In this document: in pieces, positions 51,939 to 64,000 of the stretch | Position numbering within the stretch: the first letter of the stretch is position 1 | Layout of the letters: every line of letters begins with the position of its first letter | Assembly (NCBI RefSeq): GCF_002443255.2 | Contig: NW_019211454.1 | Span: forward strand, 13,676,481 to 13,740,480 | DNA length: 64,000 nt | Origin: Varroa destructor | Taxonomy: Eukaryota; Arthropoda; Arachnida; Mesostigmata; Varroidae | Reading direction: 5' to 3' | Translations under genes and position numbers: made by a program | Notes under the pieces: generated by a model | Database searches by the model: none | Told to the model about the DNA's origin: nothing | Seen by the model: only the letters and a program-made list of their open reading frames with translations

Positions 51939-54900
51939 GTAAGTATACGTTTTCTTCGTAAAATACCGTTGTGCACAATCGGTCCAAACGGAAGCTAACG
52001 CTGTGAAGACAGCAGCAGCGTATATGCTCATAAAATATTCAACTTTTCCATCAATCAAATGGTTTATAGTACGCCAATTCATTTCTTGGTATTATTATGC
52101 CTTAGAATCACTATACTATCGAACGTAAAATGGCTCGGAAGTTGTACAGGCTCCATGTTTCTCGACGGAAAGCTCTGGTCACGCATCACTCTAACGAGAC
52201 GTCACGTTTACGCTGGATTTCTATAGATAAAGTTAGGTTAATAATGCGCAAAAACACTGTTTCTTTACAATAACTTTTTTTTGATGTCATACCTGTCGTA
52301 ATTTTGCTAGATTCACCCAACTACTGCCTTCAACAGATTTAATCTTGAAGCGAGACACGGTGACAATTTCAGTTTAAGGGAGAAATAACTTTAAGGGATG
52401 TTCTATACAGGAATTTCACAGTTATAGGGTAACAAAGTCCAACTGGGTTTTTCCATTTCCAAACAAACCGGCGCTTATCAACCGAGCGCTGTTGTTCTAC
52501 TTTACTAAATCTTGATGAGCAGTACATAACTCGGCATATCGCTAGTATATGATAATTAAGGCGCAAACATACAATATATAGCATTAAGTTAAAATACAAA
52601 CTATAGAAAGACAGCTAACCTCACCAAAGATAGTTTGGCGCAATCTTGTTTCCCTATTAAGCCTCCTATGCTCAATTGGATGTTCTGGATCAGAGAACCC
52701 AGATAGCATCCCCTACTTGGAATTCAATATTGGTGCACTGCGATTGCAGGTATCCGCGGCTAATCGATAAATGATTATAGCTTTGTGCATCGGATCCATC
52801 CGTTTATTTTTATTTGAATGGATTTAAATTGACAGGGGCAAAATACTTTCCATTTCCGCTCGATTCATCCGGCTTCCTCGAAAACATTCGGTCAGATTTT
52901 GATGAGTTCCTTTGTTGCACGCTTAGAGAACGTAGCGCTGAGTTCCAGAAACGCGATCCGGGAATTTAACAAATCCGAGAAACTTCCTCGTTGATTTGTG
53001 CTTAATCAGTGCCCCGAAAAATAAAAAATCCCAAAAAAAAACCAATAGAACAATGGCTGTGTTTAGGATTAACTCGAGTGTTAGATTGGGCTTACGCAAA
53101 CGCCCAATTTAAAATATACAATAGTACAAATTTTAGCGAAAAATCAAATCTACATATGAAGCAAAGACAATTTAGAAACTAACTAAAAATAAACATGCTA
53201 TAATATTTTTGCTACAATTATTAACTGTAATTGGTTAAAGTTGAATTTTAAATACTTGATTTTAGGACCTGGGTCAGCTAGAAGGTGAAATGTTTAAGCA
53301 CTTCCAGAATAGAACCAATACTGCCGATCCGTCTCTATGAAACTATTAAAAACAGCTCGAAATCAGGCTGCCTGATAATTCGACTGCAATATAAGATGCT
53401 ATATGAATTGTGGACAACTCAAGTCCCCACCGATATGAGCGAAAAGTGACAAGGCCTTATTTGCAATGCCCGTCTCCTAACTGGCCTTGTTTCCAGCCAA
53501 CTTGATACGCTGTAAGCGTTTCAACTGGAAGAAACATCTATTGTTACAAGCGTAGCCACAAATTCAGCTACACTTTGAATGATTCTCGACTATCACGGCT
53601 TCACGTTCATCGTATTGATCACCACGTCTAACTCTGGACAACCAAAATAGTGAAGCTCGATTAGGTACCGACAACAGCACATTGTGGTTCATTTAGTGTA
53701 CAAATTGGCAGCGTGCACATCGTATTAAATATCTCTTGTAAACAGTTATGAAGGTAAGGCTCTATTTAACTAGCGAGTTACACCTTTGTCAAGGAAAACA
53801 CCGTATTGTTCCATCTACTCTGTTGCCGTTGCCTTGTGAGAACGTTATCTTAAGCCATCTCGAGAAAAGGACCAATGGGCACACCTTAATCGTAAAAAAA
53901 TCGCCGATCATTCAACTAGCTTTGAACACACCCATGGTCTACGTATTACAGTTATAAAGCGTTCAGCAATAAACCCCTTGTAAACAAGCGTCAATTGAAT
54001 GAGGTCCAGCTAGCTTGCAATAAAGTTCAGGATCATTTATACAGCAAATAGGAAAAACTGACTGAGCATTGGCAGAAACTCGAGGCGAAGAAGGTCTACG
54101 AACACCTGTTTGATCTGTAATGATGAGTGATAGCAGTAAATTATCGCAGCATTTTTAACAGAAGTCTCTCCGTATCCATTCGCTGAAATGGCTAGGATGT
54201 TTATCTTCCTATGGAACAAACTATAATTATTAAATTCACCTTGCTAGCATCTGACTCTGGATAAATGAAATCAGGAGGAGACCACATTTCGACCCGCAAA
54301 GCTCTCTTGCTTATGCCGGTTTAATTGAATCTTTTTTTTTTCATCAGTTAGGCCCGCCACGAAATTACCAGATGAGAATTAATCATGAGAATTAAATTTA
54401 AAAACAATTGAGGCCTACCTAGTTATTTTCTATTAAGCAAAACTCAGATGAGAGGCATCATCCGCTGTCTGGAAGTGTCGTCGAAAAATTCGAATCAACT
54501 TTTCCAATAAAACTAATCTTTATATAAGATCGAAGTTAATCTTGGGATATTGCCGTTTTCTCTATTGTTTAAACCCTCACTCAGGCTGAGCCTCTAATAT
54601 ATAACTTACGGCTGTAGATGGCTAGAGACGCTAACGGCGACCGCACTGCTCACAGGTATAGTCAAAATTTCCGTAAAATTCAAAAGGAATTCGTCTGGTG
54701 CTTCAAATAAGAGCTTAAGGGTACTTTGCATAGACATACCTGATACACTTAGGGGTTCGATGGCGGTTGAACGGCTCGTTCATGGGCACTGTGCATTAAA
54801 ATAACACTGAAACAGATTTACCAGCCGAATGTTTACAAGGATCACTCAATATTATGGAAAACACTTTCCTACGCATAGGGATAAAGTTCAATATAGATAG

Positions 54901-55849
54901 GGTCGATGTATCCGTGTGCGGAAAGCACGCAATGTTTTTATTCCAAGTCGACGACTAAGTGCACCACTTTTACAAAATGCATACTGAACCTTACCGTCGT
55001 ACGAACAGCGTCATTATTGTCGTAAATCTAAAATACGGTTAATCATGCTGGAAGGAAGCGTCAGTCGACTTCATGACTTCATTCAGTCACCCATTCCAGT
55101 ACTAGGGAGGAGCGAGGACGGTGACTGTCAGACGACGACGACGACATTGATAGACTTCATGTCGTAAGCATTTAAAATGTACGTTATGTGCCATGTATGC
55201 TAGTAAATTTGCCCCTAAGGAGGGTCACCTGGCAGGTTATTCGGTCGACGAATGGTATCTGTGACACGCTCTAACCTTTTAGGTTTCACTTGACGCACAA
55301 TTCAGAGACGATAGTGCATATATCCACAATATAAACGAAGAAGTGAACATATTACTGTTCCCGCACGTATACCATGACATAAGTGGGGAGAGCACTTCCA
55401 TGAGAAAAAATCTAATCAGTATAGTAAATCGAGATCAGTAGAGTTTTAAGGCTGAAAGCTGTTTGCACTGCAACTTGAAGGGACTACCTGACGAAGAAGT
55501 TTTACAAACAAATTAACTCGCGCTAAGATTAAGTTTGTTAGTCAAACAATGACTTCCTTTCTATAGGTGCATCTTTCATTCATAACCTAACCTAGTATAT
55601 GCTCATCTGACCCATGTCGTTCGCTACTTTTCTTGTTAGCTTCACCGAAAGCCACTATTCATCGAAAACCCTGACTAGATAGGTTCTGGCGGTTGTCCAG
55701 TGTTTCCTTCCCTGTTACCACTGGCCTCGTGAATCCGGTACGAAACTTCGCCTAAGACGTAAGACTGTCACCATCTCTAGCTATCGCTATCTCTAATTGG
55801 TACAATTAACAACTATATTACTTAACAATCTTGGTGGCCTGCTAGTCCT

Positions 55850-58800
55850 AATTCTCTCCCCTTTATCGTATAGCGTCTTCTTCACTGTTAAGCATTCACC
55901 TACTCAACTGCTGCTGTTCCTCCTCTATTTTTTACGGAACCTTATCGTCTGCTCCATGCACTACACGCGCTAGGTACAACGTTGACGATTACAAGCAGTT
56001 GTTTGCCGGCAGTCAGTGTCGTGTCCGTTGCCTCTGCTACGACCGTCGGGGCGTATCGTTTACTGCGAAAGTCTCTTGTCGCCCACTGCCAGTGTCATTG
56101 CATTGATTTGCTACCATCCAGCTCCTCCGCCGCAACTGATTGAGGCGGACTCACTCAGCCAGCCTCTCTCGGTAGCGCCACTGGCGTCAAAGTAGCTGTA
56201 CGAGTGACTTCGTTCCACTATAGTGGTCTGTGCAGCCAGCAGAGACGATGACCGTGAATCGTCACCTCACGCCACAGCTATCCTCCAGCTAACGGCTAAC
56301 CATCAGCGCCACTACTGCGTTCACAGCTGCTCCGTTGCTCGCCGATGTTGTCGTGGTCGCCAACGATTTCGTTGTCCCTTTAGCTCTCCCCTATTCCTGT
56401 CTTTCTGCTTATCAAAGCCTACGCTGAACCCGGCCGAGGCACAATGATCCGTTCCGGCCAACAAAATACTAAGTAACTCTTTGTCGGAGTGTTAACAACT
56501 CGCCTTCGTCACCCATGTATCAGCCGCTGTGCTTAGTGCCGATTGGAGCGCTCTCTCGTACAGTCTTCACCTGCGGACGACGTTACGACGACTACTTTCT
56601 GTTTCTACGGCAACTGGTAATGGACGCTACGCCGATAGTGCTGGCTAACTGTAGCACCGGTTACATGAACGGCCAAGACATAAACAATGCGGTGTGTGAG
56701 CTGCAGTAGTGTTCGGCATTTGCCATTGGGCACTGGGCTGCACGCATTGGGAGTAGAGAATCGCCAACTGAACAAGCTATGGGAGTTCTATCAATTTGAC
56801 AGAACAGAATTGTTAGTCTCTGACGGACTCGTTGAGAGCTATTATCTGTTGATAATATATCCCAGCGCTCTGCATAATACTGGATACGTGTTCACGATCG
56901 TAATGAGTAGCTAGTAACTGTGTTGGATATTGTAACCTAGAACATTCTTTTACAGGAACGTATGATAGGTAATCTTTGACTTTTTTTTTTAACAGTATTT
57001 TACTTCTACAAACACCACTGCTGCTTGTGCGGATCATAGATAACTAACTTATTCAAGAAGAATGGTTCAAGACCAGCGAAGAGCTAAACCAACGTTAAAA
57101 CACGGTTACGACATGTTATCTCGACTTACCGAACTCCTATGGATAGCCCCGTGCGGTTAACCCCAAACGGCGATCGAGAATGTACTAAAACGCGGATGAC
57201 TATGTAAAATTCCTATTGATCCAACCACTGAATCACTTTACGGTAGGCGTGAAGCGTGAACATTTGAAGTATCGACGATCGCAGGCACATAGTGTACAAG
57301 CTGACCACGTAAGATTTACGTTAAACTTTCTCGCCTAAAACAGACTTCTCATAATCTCTAACAAAACAAACACTCGAACCCATGTACTGCGTCGCTGCCT
57401 CTACCGTTATGTACGAGTCTCTGCGTTTTATTCCCCTTTCTCGTGCGTGATTCTCACTTGAAGCATATCGGCGAACTTTATGTAGGCCTTTTGTATCCTA
57501 CATAGAAGTCATGGTAGCGTTTGCTTAGAACTTGTATAGGCGTAAATCACTCTTAGTGTATTTTGCTCGCGATTAACATTTCCGATAGTTGACTGTGGTC
57601 GTTTACGATTCCTATCGTTAGGTGGCAGTAATATATGAGAAAGCACAAAGCCGGCCTACGTGGGATCGCGCATCGTCCGCAAAGTACAAAACATACATTG
57701 AAATGTACTTATGTATATATTTACGTCGGAAAGTAGCAACGATACTAATAACAACAGTTGAAAAAACAAAAAACACAGGGGCCGTGTGTCTGTCTAGGCG
57801 TGCGCATACGAGACCCCATTGAATTCACTCGAACTTGCTTTTTGATCATCCGATTCCTGAGGCTGATGGAAGCTGTAAGTTTTGCATCCTCACTCGATTG
57901 AACCGTTCATAGACTCATATATGTTGTTTCTAGATCGTACGGAGGTGATTCGGACTGTGTGTAGCCCAAAATATTTTCCGAACGAGAGCTCAGACGATCA
58001 GTATCTGAGAACCGCACAATACTAATTAAAATTAGTTTATTAGTCACCATGAAACCCATGACAACTACGCTAGATATTATCGACGTGTTGCTTAGGCATA
58101 GGATGCATAACGCGCACTTCCAAGACACTTTCGCTAATCAATCGTTGTATGAATATCTTCTACTTAGTGCAAGGTGGACTCAGCCCAGACCCGAACGTGT
58201 CTATGATGTATGTTACTATTCTTTTATCTATGTATAAAAAAGGGTTCCTCAAGCAATGAGTTACCAGGTCGGGGTCGGCCGAGTGTCGCGGTTTATCATC
58301 GAAAAATGGATACCCTACATGTACATTATTGAATAGGAGTCAGCTTCCGAACTATCACATAACAGACAGAAGCGGACGGAAGTCGGCTATCCTCAGACGA
58401 AACGTATCAAAGATGGATACGCCAGCCAGCGCTAGATGTCGCTGATGCCTCTGATAATACTGTTACTTTTTACGAGCAACGATTCTACGACGGTTAGCGT
58501 ACATGACAACCACAGCGGGCTCTTAGCGCTTGCACTCTTCCTCAGGGAGCACTCACGAGCGCCAACATCACACAGGGACGCGCATATCAACACCGAAGGC
58601 GCACATCGTTGCATCCAGTCGATGAAAGATGGGATAGGCACCGCTCCAGGCCGCACATACCCGTATCGACAGCATCTCAATCAATGCGACACAGTACGAT
58701 CGCTTAGCCCGTGATTCAGCCGGTGGCCCTTTATTGGTGGCTCGCCAGCATCGGTAGCAATACCTTTTAGCTGACTATCGCGTCTCGTTCCGTTCAACGT

Positions 58801-59400
58801 CATCTTTCGCCTTACTTATGCTGTCACCGCTGCCATGCGTGCGCACACTCTACAACAGAGCACAGTGCGTCATATACGCATCTTGTTGTGCACCTCTTTG
58901 TGACCAATCTGCCGACGGCGGCGACAACAGTGACGGCGTCGCTGCCATCTTCTCCAGCACAAGTACGTCAATACTTCTTCCAGGAACGTTCCATACAACT
59001 GCCGAGCGTTTTACGAATAGGACACGCTTCTGTCCTCTTTTTTTGGTGTTCTGCCGCCGTCTGATCACCGACAGAAGTGACGGCGCGCAGGCCATTCAAA
59101 GACGCCATCTGGTGGCATGGTTCGACGCACGTGACTCAACGATTCGGCTGACAGCGCTCCTGCGTTAACATTACGTATTGTCGTAGGCAGTGCTCAATAA
59201 TGTCGTTATTGGAGGTTCTGGTCGATCGGCGCTTTGTGGTGGTCGCCGCCGCCGCCGCCGTTACTGTCTGTGTTTTTTGACTAAATATTGTCAAGCAATA
59301 GAATATAAAACTGATAACCGACCTCACACTTCTGCAGATCGCCACGAGGTACCTTGCCCGCAGCCGCAGTAACAGAGATCTCTCTGCGAATGCTACGGTG
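55850..59400. other. GC-richer, CpG-containing stretch; possible promoter or 5' region
   Basis: Base composition rises clearly over its AT-rich surroundings. There are CT-rich runs, a GCC run near 59247 and several short frames with GC-rich third positions on both strands. It contains the candidate first exon at 58894-59095. Confidence 0.35.
58894..59095 (-). CDS. Candidate first coding exon of a longer isoform
   Basis: A minus-strand frame opens at ATG 59095 and has a second ATG at 58948 in a strong context (AAGATGG). From the second ATG it reads MAATPSLLSPPSADWSQR. A GTGCAC donor after 58894 leaves one base, which fits the two leading bases of the 39.5-kb exon. The donor is weak. The frame lies in a GC-richer stretch, and AAGATGGCAGC resembles the YY1-type element often found around metazoan start codons. 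No signal peptide is visible. This exon is speculative. Confidence 0.22.
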
Positions 59401-60365
59401 ATGGTCGAAACACTATCAGGTCAGTTGTACCAGTCGGTATGAGCGTAACCGCTGTTATTGTTGTATTGTGATTACTGATTGCCCTAGATCAATTTTTGCC
59501 TGGGCACAGTCTGATGGCCTAAGTGTTTTTTGGGACATTCTTGTAGCTATTGTGCTGCCATATTTTGATGCTCTTTTCAACGAATTGTGTCTACAAGGAT
59601 CCTGTGCATTTCCCGGTACATAGACAATGTATCGTTTCATTCTGTGCGTTAGGGGTTGCACAGCATAGGGGTTCACTTTTATGTTGTTGCATACCCCCCA
59701 TGTTTTTCAGACTGTGTTTTGCAAACAAACCGTTGCAATAAATTTTTAAAAAGCCAAAATTACGTAAAGTTATATCAATAACCGGTGATAAAAAAGGGAC
59801 ATGTTGTCAATAAAAGACAAAATATTTAGTAACTAAAGTCTGGTACATCTCAAATAAACCAAAGCATTTGCAATATTTAGATAATAGCGGCTTGACATAT
59901 AAACATGTGTGTACTGTCGATGAGAGGAAAAACAACAAATGTAGTTAGACCTATTGAATCAACGTCGACATGAGCTGAAATGTTGGGGCTTGTAATCAAC
60001 AAGCATCTATTGGTTGTCACCCTATCTCGTCGTAGACGAGAGTTATCATTAACGTCAAACAGCGGACGCTACTACATACATTGCGTAGGAGACGAGGGAA
60101 TGCGACATGGAATAGGCTCTAGCACGAACTAAGGTCGACTGACTGTGTTTGCTACGTCAACAATAGGCAGTAGGACTCCCGCAATTCGACACATCACGGG
60201 TCTTATTCATCGTTGGCTTACTCCTGGTACCGAAACCGATACACGTTCATAGCGTATATTGAATTCAATCTCTGCTGTAACTCCCAGAATGCTGTTGCGA
60301 TCGGCATGACACGAAGGCACACCTACTTCCCTCAAGCACCCCGATGGCTGTCCAGTTCACCGAAG

Positions 60366-60512
60366 TGGTCACCTAAAAGGCCATTGTAGTACGGGAAAAC
60401 CGAACTCTCCCGAGATCTGGGCATAAACACATAGACACTTTAGTTTCGTGCTGTGCGCCGACTGTCAGCGGCTGTACCCGTACGTATGCATTAAACGGTG
60501 AAGTCATTGATT
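60366..60512 (+). repeat. Diverged third copy of the same SINE family
   Basis: It aligns almost without gaps to the 33.8-kb copy: AGTGG, GCC, GGGA, CGA and CTGGGCATA occur in the same order and spacing, then TTTCGTGCTG, GACTGTCAGCGGCTG and ACGGTGAAGTC. The A and B boxes are mutated beyond use. Confidence 0.45.
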
Positions 60513-61251
60513 TGTCTTAAAGTGAAGGCATATCTTTTATATCCGATCGACAAGTCGCTGGATCAGAAGAAGTTCGTGTTATTTCAGATACAGCTAACCA
60601 ATCCTCATTTGCAAATTACGAACGAGACGTCCTTAGCGGTACGATTAAGGGCTGAGATGCGGACTTAATTCACAACCAGCCTAATCAGCATTCGTCCTTA
60701 CGCATAAGGACATACTTAGGCTTTGTTTTGAGTGCTATGTTTACGAGCAGCTCTTTAAGTACATGCGTATAGAGAGTAAGGGAGAATAAATGTTCATTGA
60801 GAAAGATTAGTTCCTATTATTATTGTAGCATAGAGATCGAGAAAAATGATTGCCCCTACTGTTTTTCGAATGATTTTTCCTCACCTCTCTCTCCCTAAGT
60901 ATTTTTCCTCACAACTGCGACAGTAAAGTAATAGCTAAAGCGGCGTTTTCGCTAACGGCTGCTATGCCTAGCATGCCAAATAGACAAATCCGATCCCTGT
61001 TTAACTAACAAGCCAAGAACACATGCATTGTTTCTCAAGCCAGTCTAGTATATCCTAAATGTTCCACAGTGTAATAATTCCTACTTTACTAGAGTAAAAA
61101 CGATGTTCAGCCATTGTCGAAGTCAGTGATAAATGCACGAATTCATCAGCTAGAGAAAATCTATCGATGCCGCAATTATACGAAAGTAAATAGTGAGAAT
61201 GGGACCCTCACCAGCTTAGGATTGAAACTAATATGTGTTTTGCTTTTATAG

Positions 61252-61422
61252 CGATAGAAAGGGCGGCAGTGTGAAGCAGCTACGTGGATGGCCCGATGTC
61301 GTCAGAAAACGTCGTGCGCTACACGATTTTTTCCACAGATTGCACCGTAATGCACTAAGTGGCAAGAAGCACGCTAGAAAAAATGCCGATGATGTATCAG
61401 TGATAACCAAACCGGTACGAAG
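61252..61422 (+). CDS. Candidate internal exon of a second, plus-strand gene
   Basis: The acceptor TGTGTTTTGCTTTTATAG and the donor GTACGTG after ACGAAG are both strong. The exon is 171 nt: one leading base, 56 codons and two trailing bases. The product is strikingly basic, with KGGSVKQLRGWPDVVRKRRA, then LHDFFHRLHRNALSGKK, then ADDVSVITKPVR. It is too short to assign. It could be part of a peptide-hormone precursor, a nuclear protein or a chance exon. It lies upstream of, and divergent from, the minus-strand gene. Confidence 0.4.
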
Positions 61423-62002
61423 GTACGTGTCGTCTTTTCTCTGCATTTTTGGGGACGGGGCGATGCTGAAAGAGCAAGCTTGAAGATCTCAGTCTGTACA
61501 CTGGATATTTAATAGTCACAGCTTTGATAGCGTGGATACGCGGCGTAGGCAAAAGGAAGCTTAATAATTTCATCCTTATATAAAGTATGCAGGAGTATGA
61601 CGTTAACTCTGAAGTGGCAATTCGAGAGCATTTTATTAGTTCGGAATTTTTTGCACATTTATTTGGTGACCTCTTCTTGTGGTTGTAAAGCGAGAGGAAT
61701 GGAAATTCTACGAAACTTAATGAAGATGGTACGGCTCGAAACAAAAAACGCGCTTCTGTTTCTGATACAACAAGTAGGAAAGACCCGTTAGGCTAATACG
61801 TTTTACATAGGTAGTCTGTTTGTGTCGTAGCATAGATAGTATGCCGAGAGCCCCACTATTTAAAATGGGGTTTCGATTATTGCAACGTTAGCAAATACGG
61901 CAAGAACTTTGCACAGAAGCGTACTGTTACGTTTAATCCACGTAAATGTTATTACATTCAACTCCCGTACCTTATTAACAGGACGGTATTCCCCTACCGT
62001 AG

Positions 62003-62108
62003 CCTCGTCAAGTGGCCTTTAGTAAAAAAACAATCCAGTGTCGATTTCAAGTCACAGGTTAGCACCAAGCAACAGATTAACGAATGCACGTATGAGTTGA
62101 AATGGTAG
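62003..62108 (+). CDS. Possible next exon of the plus-strand gene
   Basis: The acceptor is GGTATTCCCCTACCGTAG. With one leading base it completes the codon left by 61252-61422, and it stays open for 34 codons to a TAG at 62106. A GTATGA donor after 62089 is an alternative end. The product is polar and lysine-rich (LVKWPLVKKQSSVDF). I see no nearby AATAAA. A chance frame of this length is quite possible. Confidence 0.2.
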
Positions 62109-64000
62109 GTCCATTATCAATATTGTCATAAAACCATCTAGAGGTCAACCTTTTGAAAAGACGTAATTTCCTCTATAACAGATTAAAGTTTCGTTTAACA
62201 TTTCGTGCGGAAAGAAAAGCCAACGAAAAAAAAAAACGTATACGTTCAACTGAATTTAAAGCGGATTATTCACTATAATATATGTGTTTCCGCTATAAGT
62301 GCGTCAGAAAAAATGCTTATGCAGAAAATTGTTTGATTTGAGCAATCAAATATTTGATTGAGCATTGATTGATGATAGGAGACAAATTTAGGATAAGGGG
62401 CAAGGGGCAGTTGAGCATTTTCTCGCTCTTTCTATAGTTATAGCTATTTGGATTGACAAATGAGTATTAGGACAAAAAGGACCCTAAGAATGATTTTACA
62501 AGCGATGAAATTGTATCAATTAAGACAATTTCTTATCTGTAAAACTAAACCAATAAAAAGTCTCGCTTCGGCCGCCGTCAATTCGTATCGATTGGTGAAT
62601 CTCTCTCACTCACAATGGTTCATTCGAGTAGGATACAAGGTAAACATGGAATGGAACCAGCTTCATGATCGACACTTAAATTTTATCTTACAGCTACGAC
62701 CATAAACATTAAAAGGTAAGCGCGCGGGCAAATCTAGCGGTCAGTGCTGCCCTCAATATTATTATTTTTTTGTAAATTTCTAACGTAATAATAATTATGC
62801 TAATAACGTAAGCAGAAGGCCAGTCAGTGAGCCATTGCCATGTGCTGTGGAATATGGACCGTAAAATAGTATCTTTAGGATATATAGGAGAAGCGCAAGA
62901 TTGAATATTTTTGTTAGAGTTAATAATAACATATGTTGTTTAAAATATCAGCCTAACACTAATTGATATATGCTTGTTCCTAAATATTTCTGATCGAAGT
63001 GGTGTTTCTGTTCCCAGTCACTGGCGGCAGGGAACTGTATTAACGTAATTTATTTTCTTAGCGTAATTAATTACGTTAACTACTTTGTTTGACGTTTGCC
63101 TGTTGAAGTGGTCGACCTCCGAAAAGTTCGGAAAATCAAGTCAGATGAACTTACTGAAATTAATCCAATTGTTACTGACAGGCTAATATGGTTTACATAT
63201 ATGTTTACGCTGCATATGAAAAGAAATAAGGCCCCAATTTGGAGCTTGCAAAATATGAATGTTTTCCAGCTTACGAACAATATAGGTGGCAACGCGATAG
63301 CTATTGACTGCTATATGAGGTCTAGTTGGATCTTTACCCTGTACTGGGCTGCATTTATTCAAGAAAAGTTTTTGGGCTCCTATTTGCAATCGATTTAGCC
63401 AGCTAAGGCAATTTTCTAACTAACAAAAGTGGACCACAAACGTATCATGCGGTCCGGGTGTGGCAAATGCAGTCGTTCTCATATTGAACATACGATTTCT
63501 CATTACTGCGTTGATTAGCTACGAACTCTTAGATCAAAGTAAGAACCGTATTGATCAGTGTTCCTTCCGTGAAATCAAAGCACGAAGATTACTTTTGCTT
63601 ATTGTCTTACAATTGTTCACTAAGCCTTTCCCATCAGATACGGGTGAACATGAGGAAACTATATAACCAACAAGGAACGAAAACGGGCGGATTTTATTAT
63701 GACTGAACTTTAAAATGTCAAGAGTTTTGTTCCAGGATCGCGAAAGCACAGAGTTCTGTTCGTTACTACACCATAGAGTAGTCGGTGCAGCAGGAGATTG
63801 ACGGAAAAGATGAATTATTCAAAAACAACTGTCGAAGGTTAGGAATCCTTTGTCGTCCTTTGATTCTCCGTAACGAATGCTAGTGATGTTGCGAGGCGGA
63901 GAGGCTCCCGTTAGCTCCCGTAAGGTTATTACAGAATGCAGAGTTATTTACTAGGGCAACGACAACGAACTAAGTTCGTGCAATAAATCTCCGATGATAA
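62109..64000. other. AT-rich stretch at the right end
   Basis: No supported exon. A perfect 18-bp palindrome, CAATCAAATATTTGATTG, is at 62343-62360. A donor-like GTAAGC at 62716 has only a 22-nt possible exon before it. Confidence 0.4.

Noticed and set aside
53570..53620. Minus-strand match to the SINE tail (ACGTGAAGCC)
   Set aside because: Only ten bases match, and the flanks do not align with the other copies.
56515..56706. Plus-strand 64-codon frame with GC-rich third positions
   Set aside because: No splice signals at either end. The composition may only reflect the local GC rise.
58436..58714. Plus-strand frame beginning MSLMPLIILLLFTS, like a secretory signal
   Set aside because: No donor in the frame leaves the phase needed to join 61252, and no other partner was found. 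The leader may be coincidence.
1..64000. CRISPR arrays, bacterial operons, insertion sequences, viral or retrotransposon polymerase genes
   Set aside because: No regularly spaced repeats, no clustered long frames with ribosome binding sites, and no reverse transcriptase, integrase or transposase motifs were seen on either strand.

Overview
This window looks like metazoan nuclear DNA, most likely from an arthropod or a similar invertebrate; a mite-like genome is only a guess. The reasons are AT-rich sequence with many dinucleotide and trinucleotide microsatellites, coding sequence split into short exons by GT-AG introns of 0.3 to 5.7 kb, tRNA-derived SINE-like repeats, and no dense bacterial-type coding. 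Most long open frames here are chance frames in non-coding DNA.

The main content is one minus-strand gene from 24,898 down to 2,659. I could assemble ten exons by eye. Every junction keeps the reading frame, and the chain ends in a stop codon after 786 codons. The product reads as a single-pass membrane protein. In order it has: an N-terminal leader with a hydrophobic signal-like segment (about residues 132-149), a globular N-glycosylated region, an RRRR furin-type site (295-298), a threonine-rich stalk encoded partly by an ACG microsatellite, a membrane-proximal region with an SEA-like layout, one transmembrane helix (about 574-596), and a roughly 190-residue cytoplasmic tail. The tail carries LPPPPPEL, PxxPxR and YDRP motifs, an acidic serine patch and a C-terminal TVL. 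I do not recognise the family.

Upstream on the same strand, four further candidate exons (59,095-58,894; 39,688-39,469; 37,691-37,479; 33,380-33,321) join one another and the first core exon in one frame. This suggests a longer transcript or an alternative promoter in a GC-richer stretch at about 55.8-59.4 kb. These exons are much less certain than the core ten.

The right end holds a separate plus-strand candidate exon (61,252-61,422) with strong splice sites and a very basic product, possibly part of a second, divergent gene.

The rest is intronic or intergenic. It contains three related SINE-like fragments (two near 33.6-33.95 kb, one near 60.4 kb), three perfect long hairpins (21.6, 40.0 and 41.6 kb), a GT-rich compound minisatellite (46.9-47.3 kb), a 43-base poly(A) tract and many short microsatellites. 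I found no rRNA gene, no intact tRNA gene, no CRISPR array and no recognisable transposase or reverse transcriptase.
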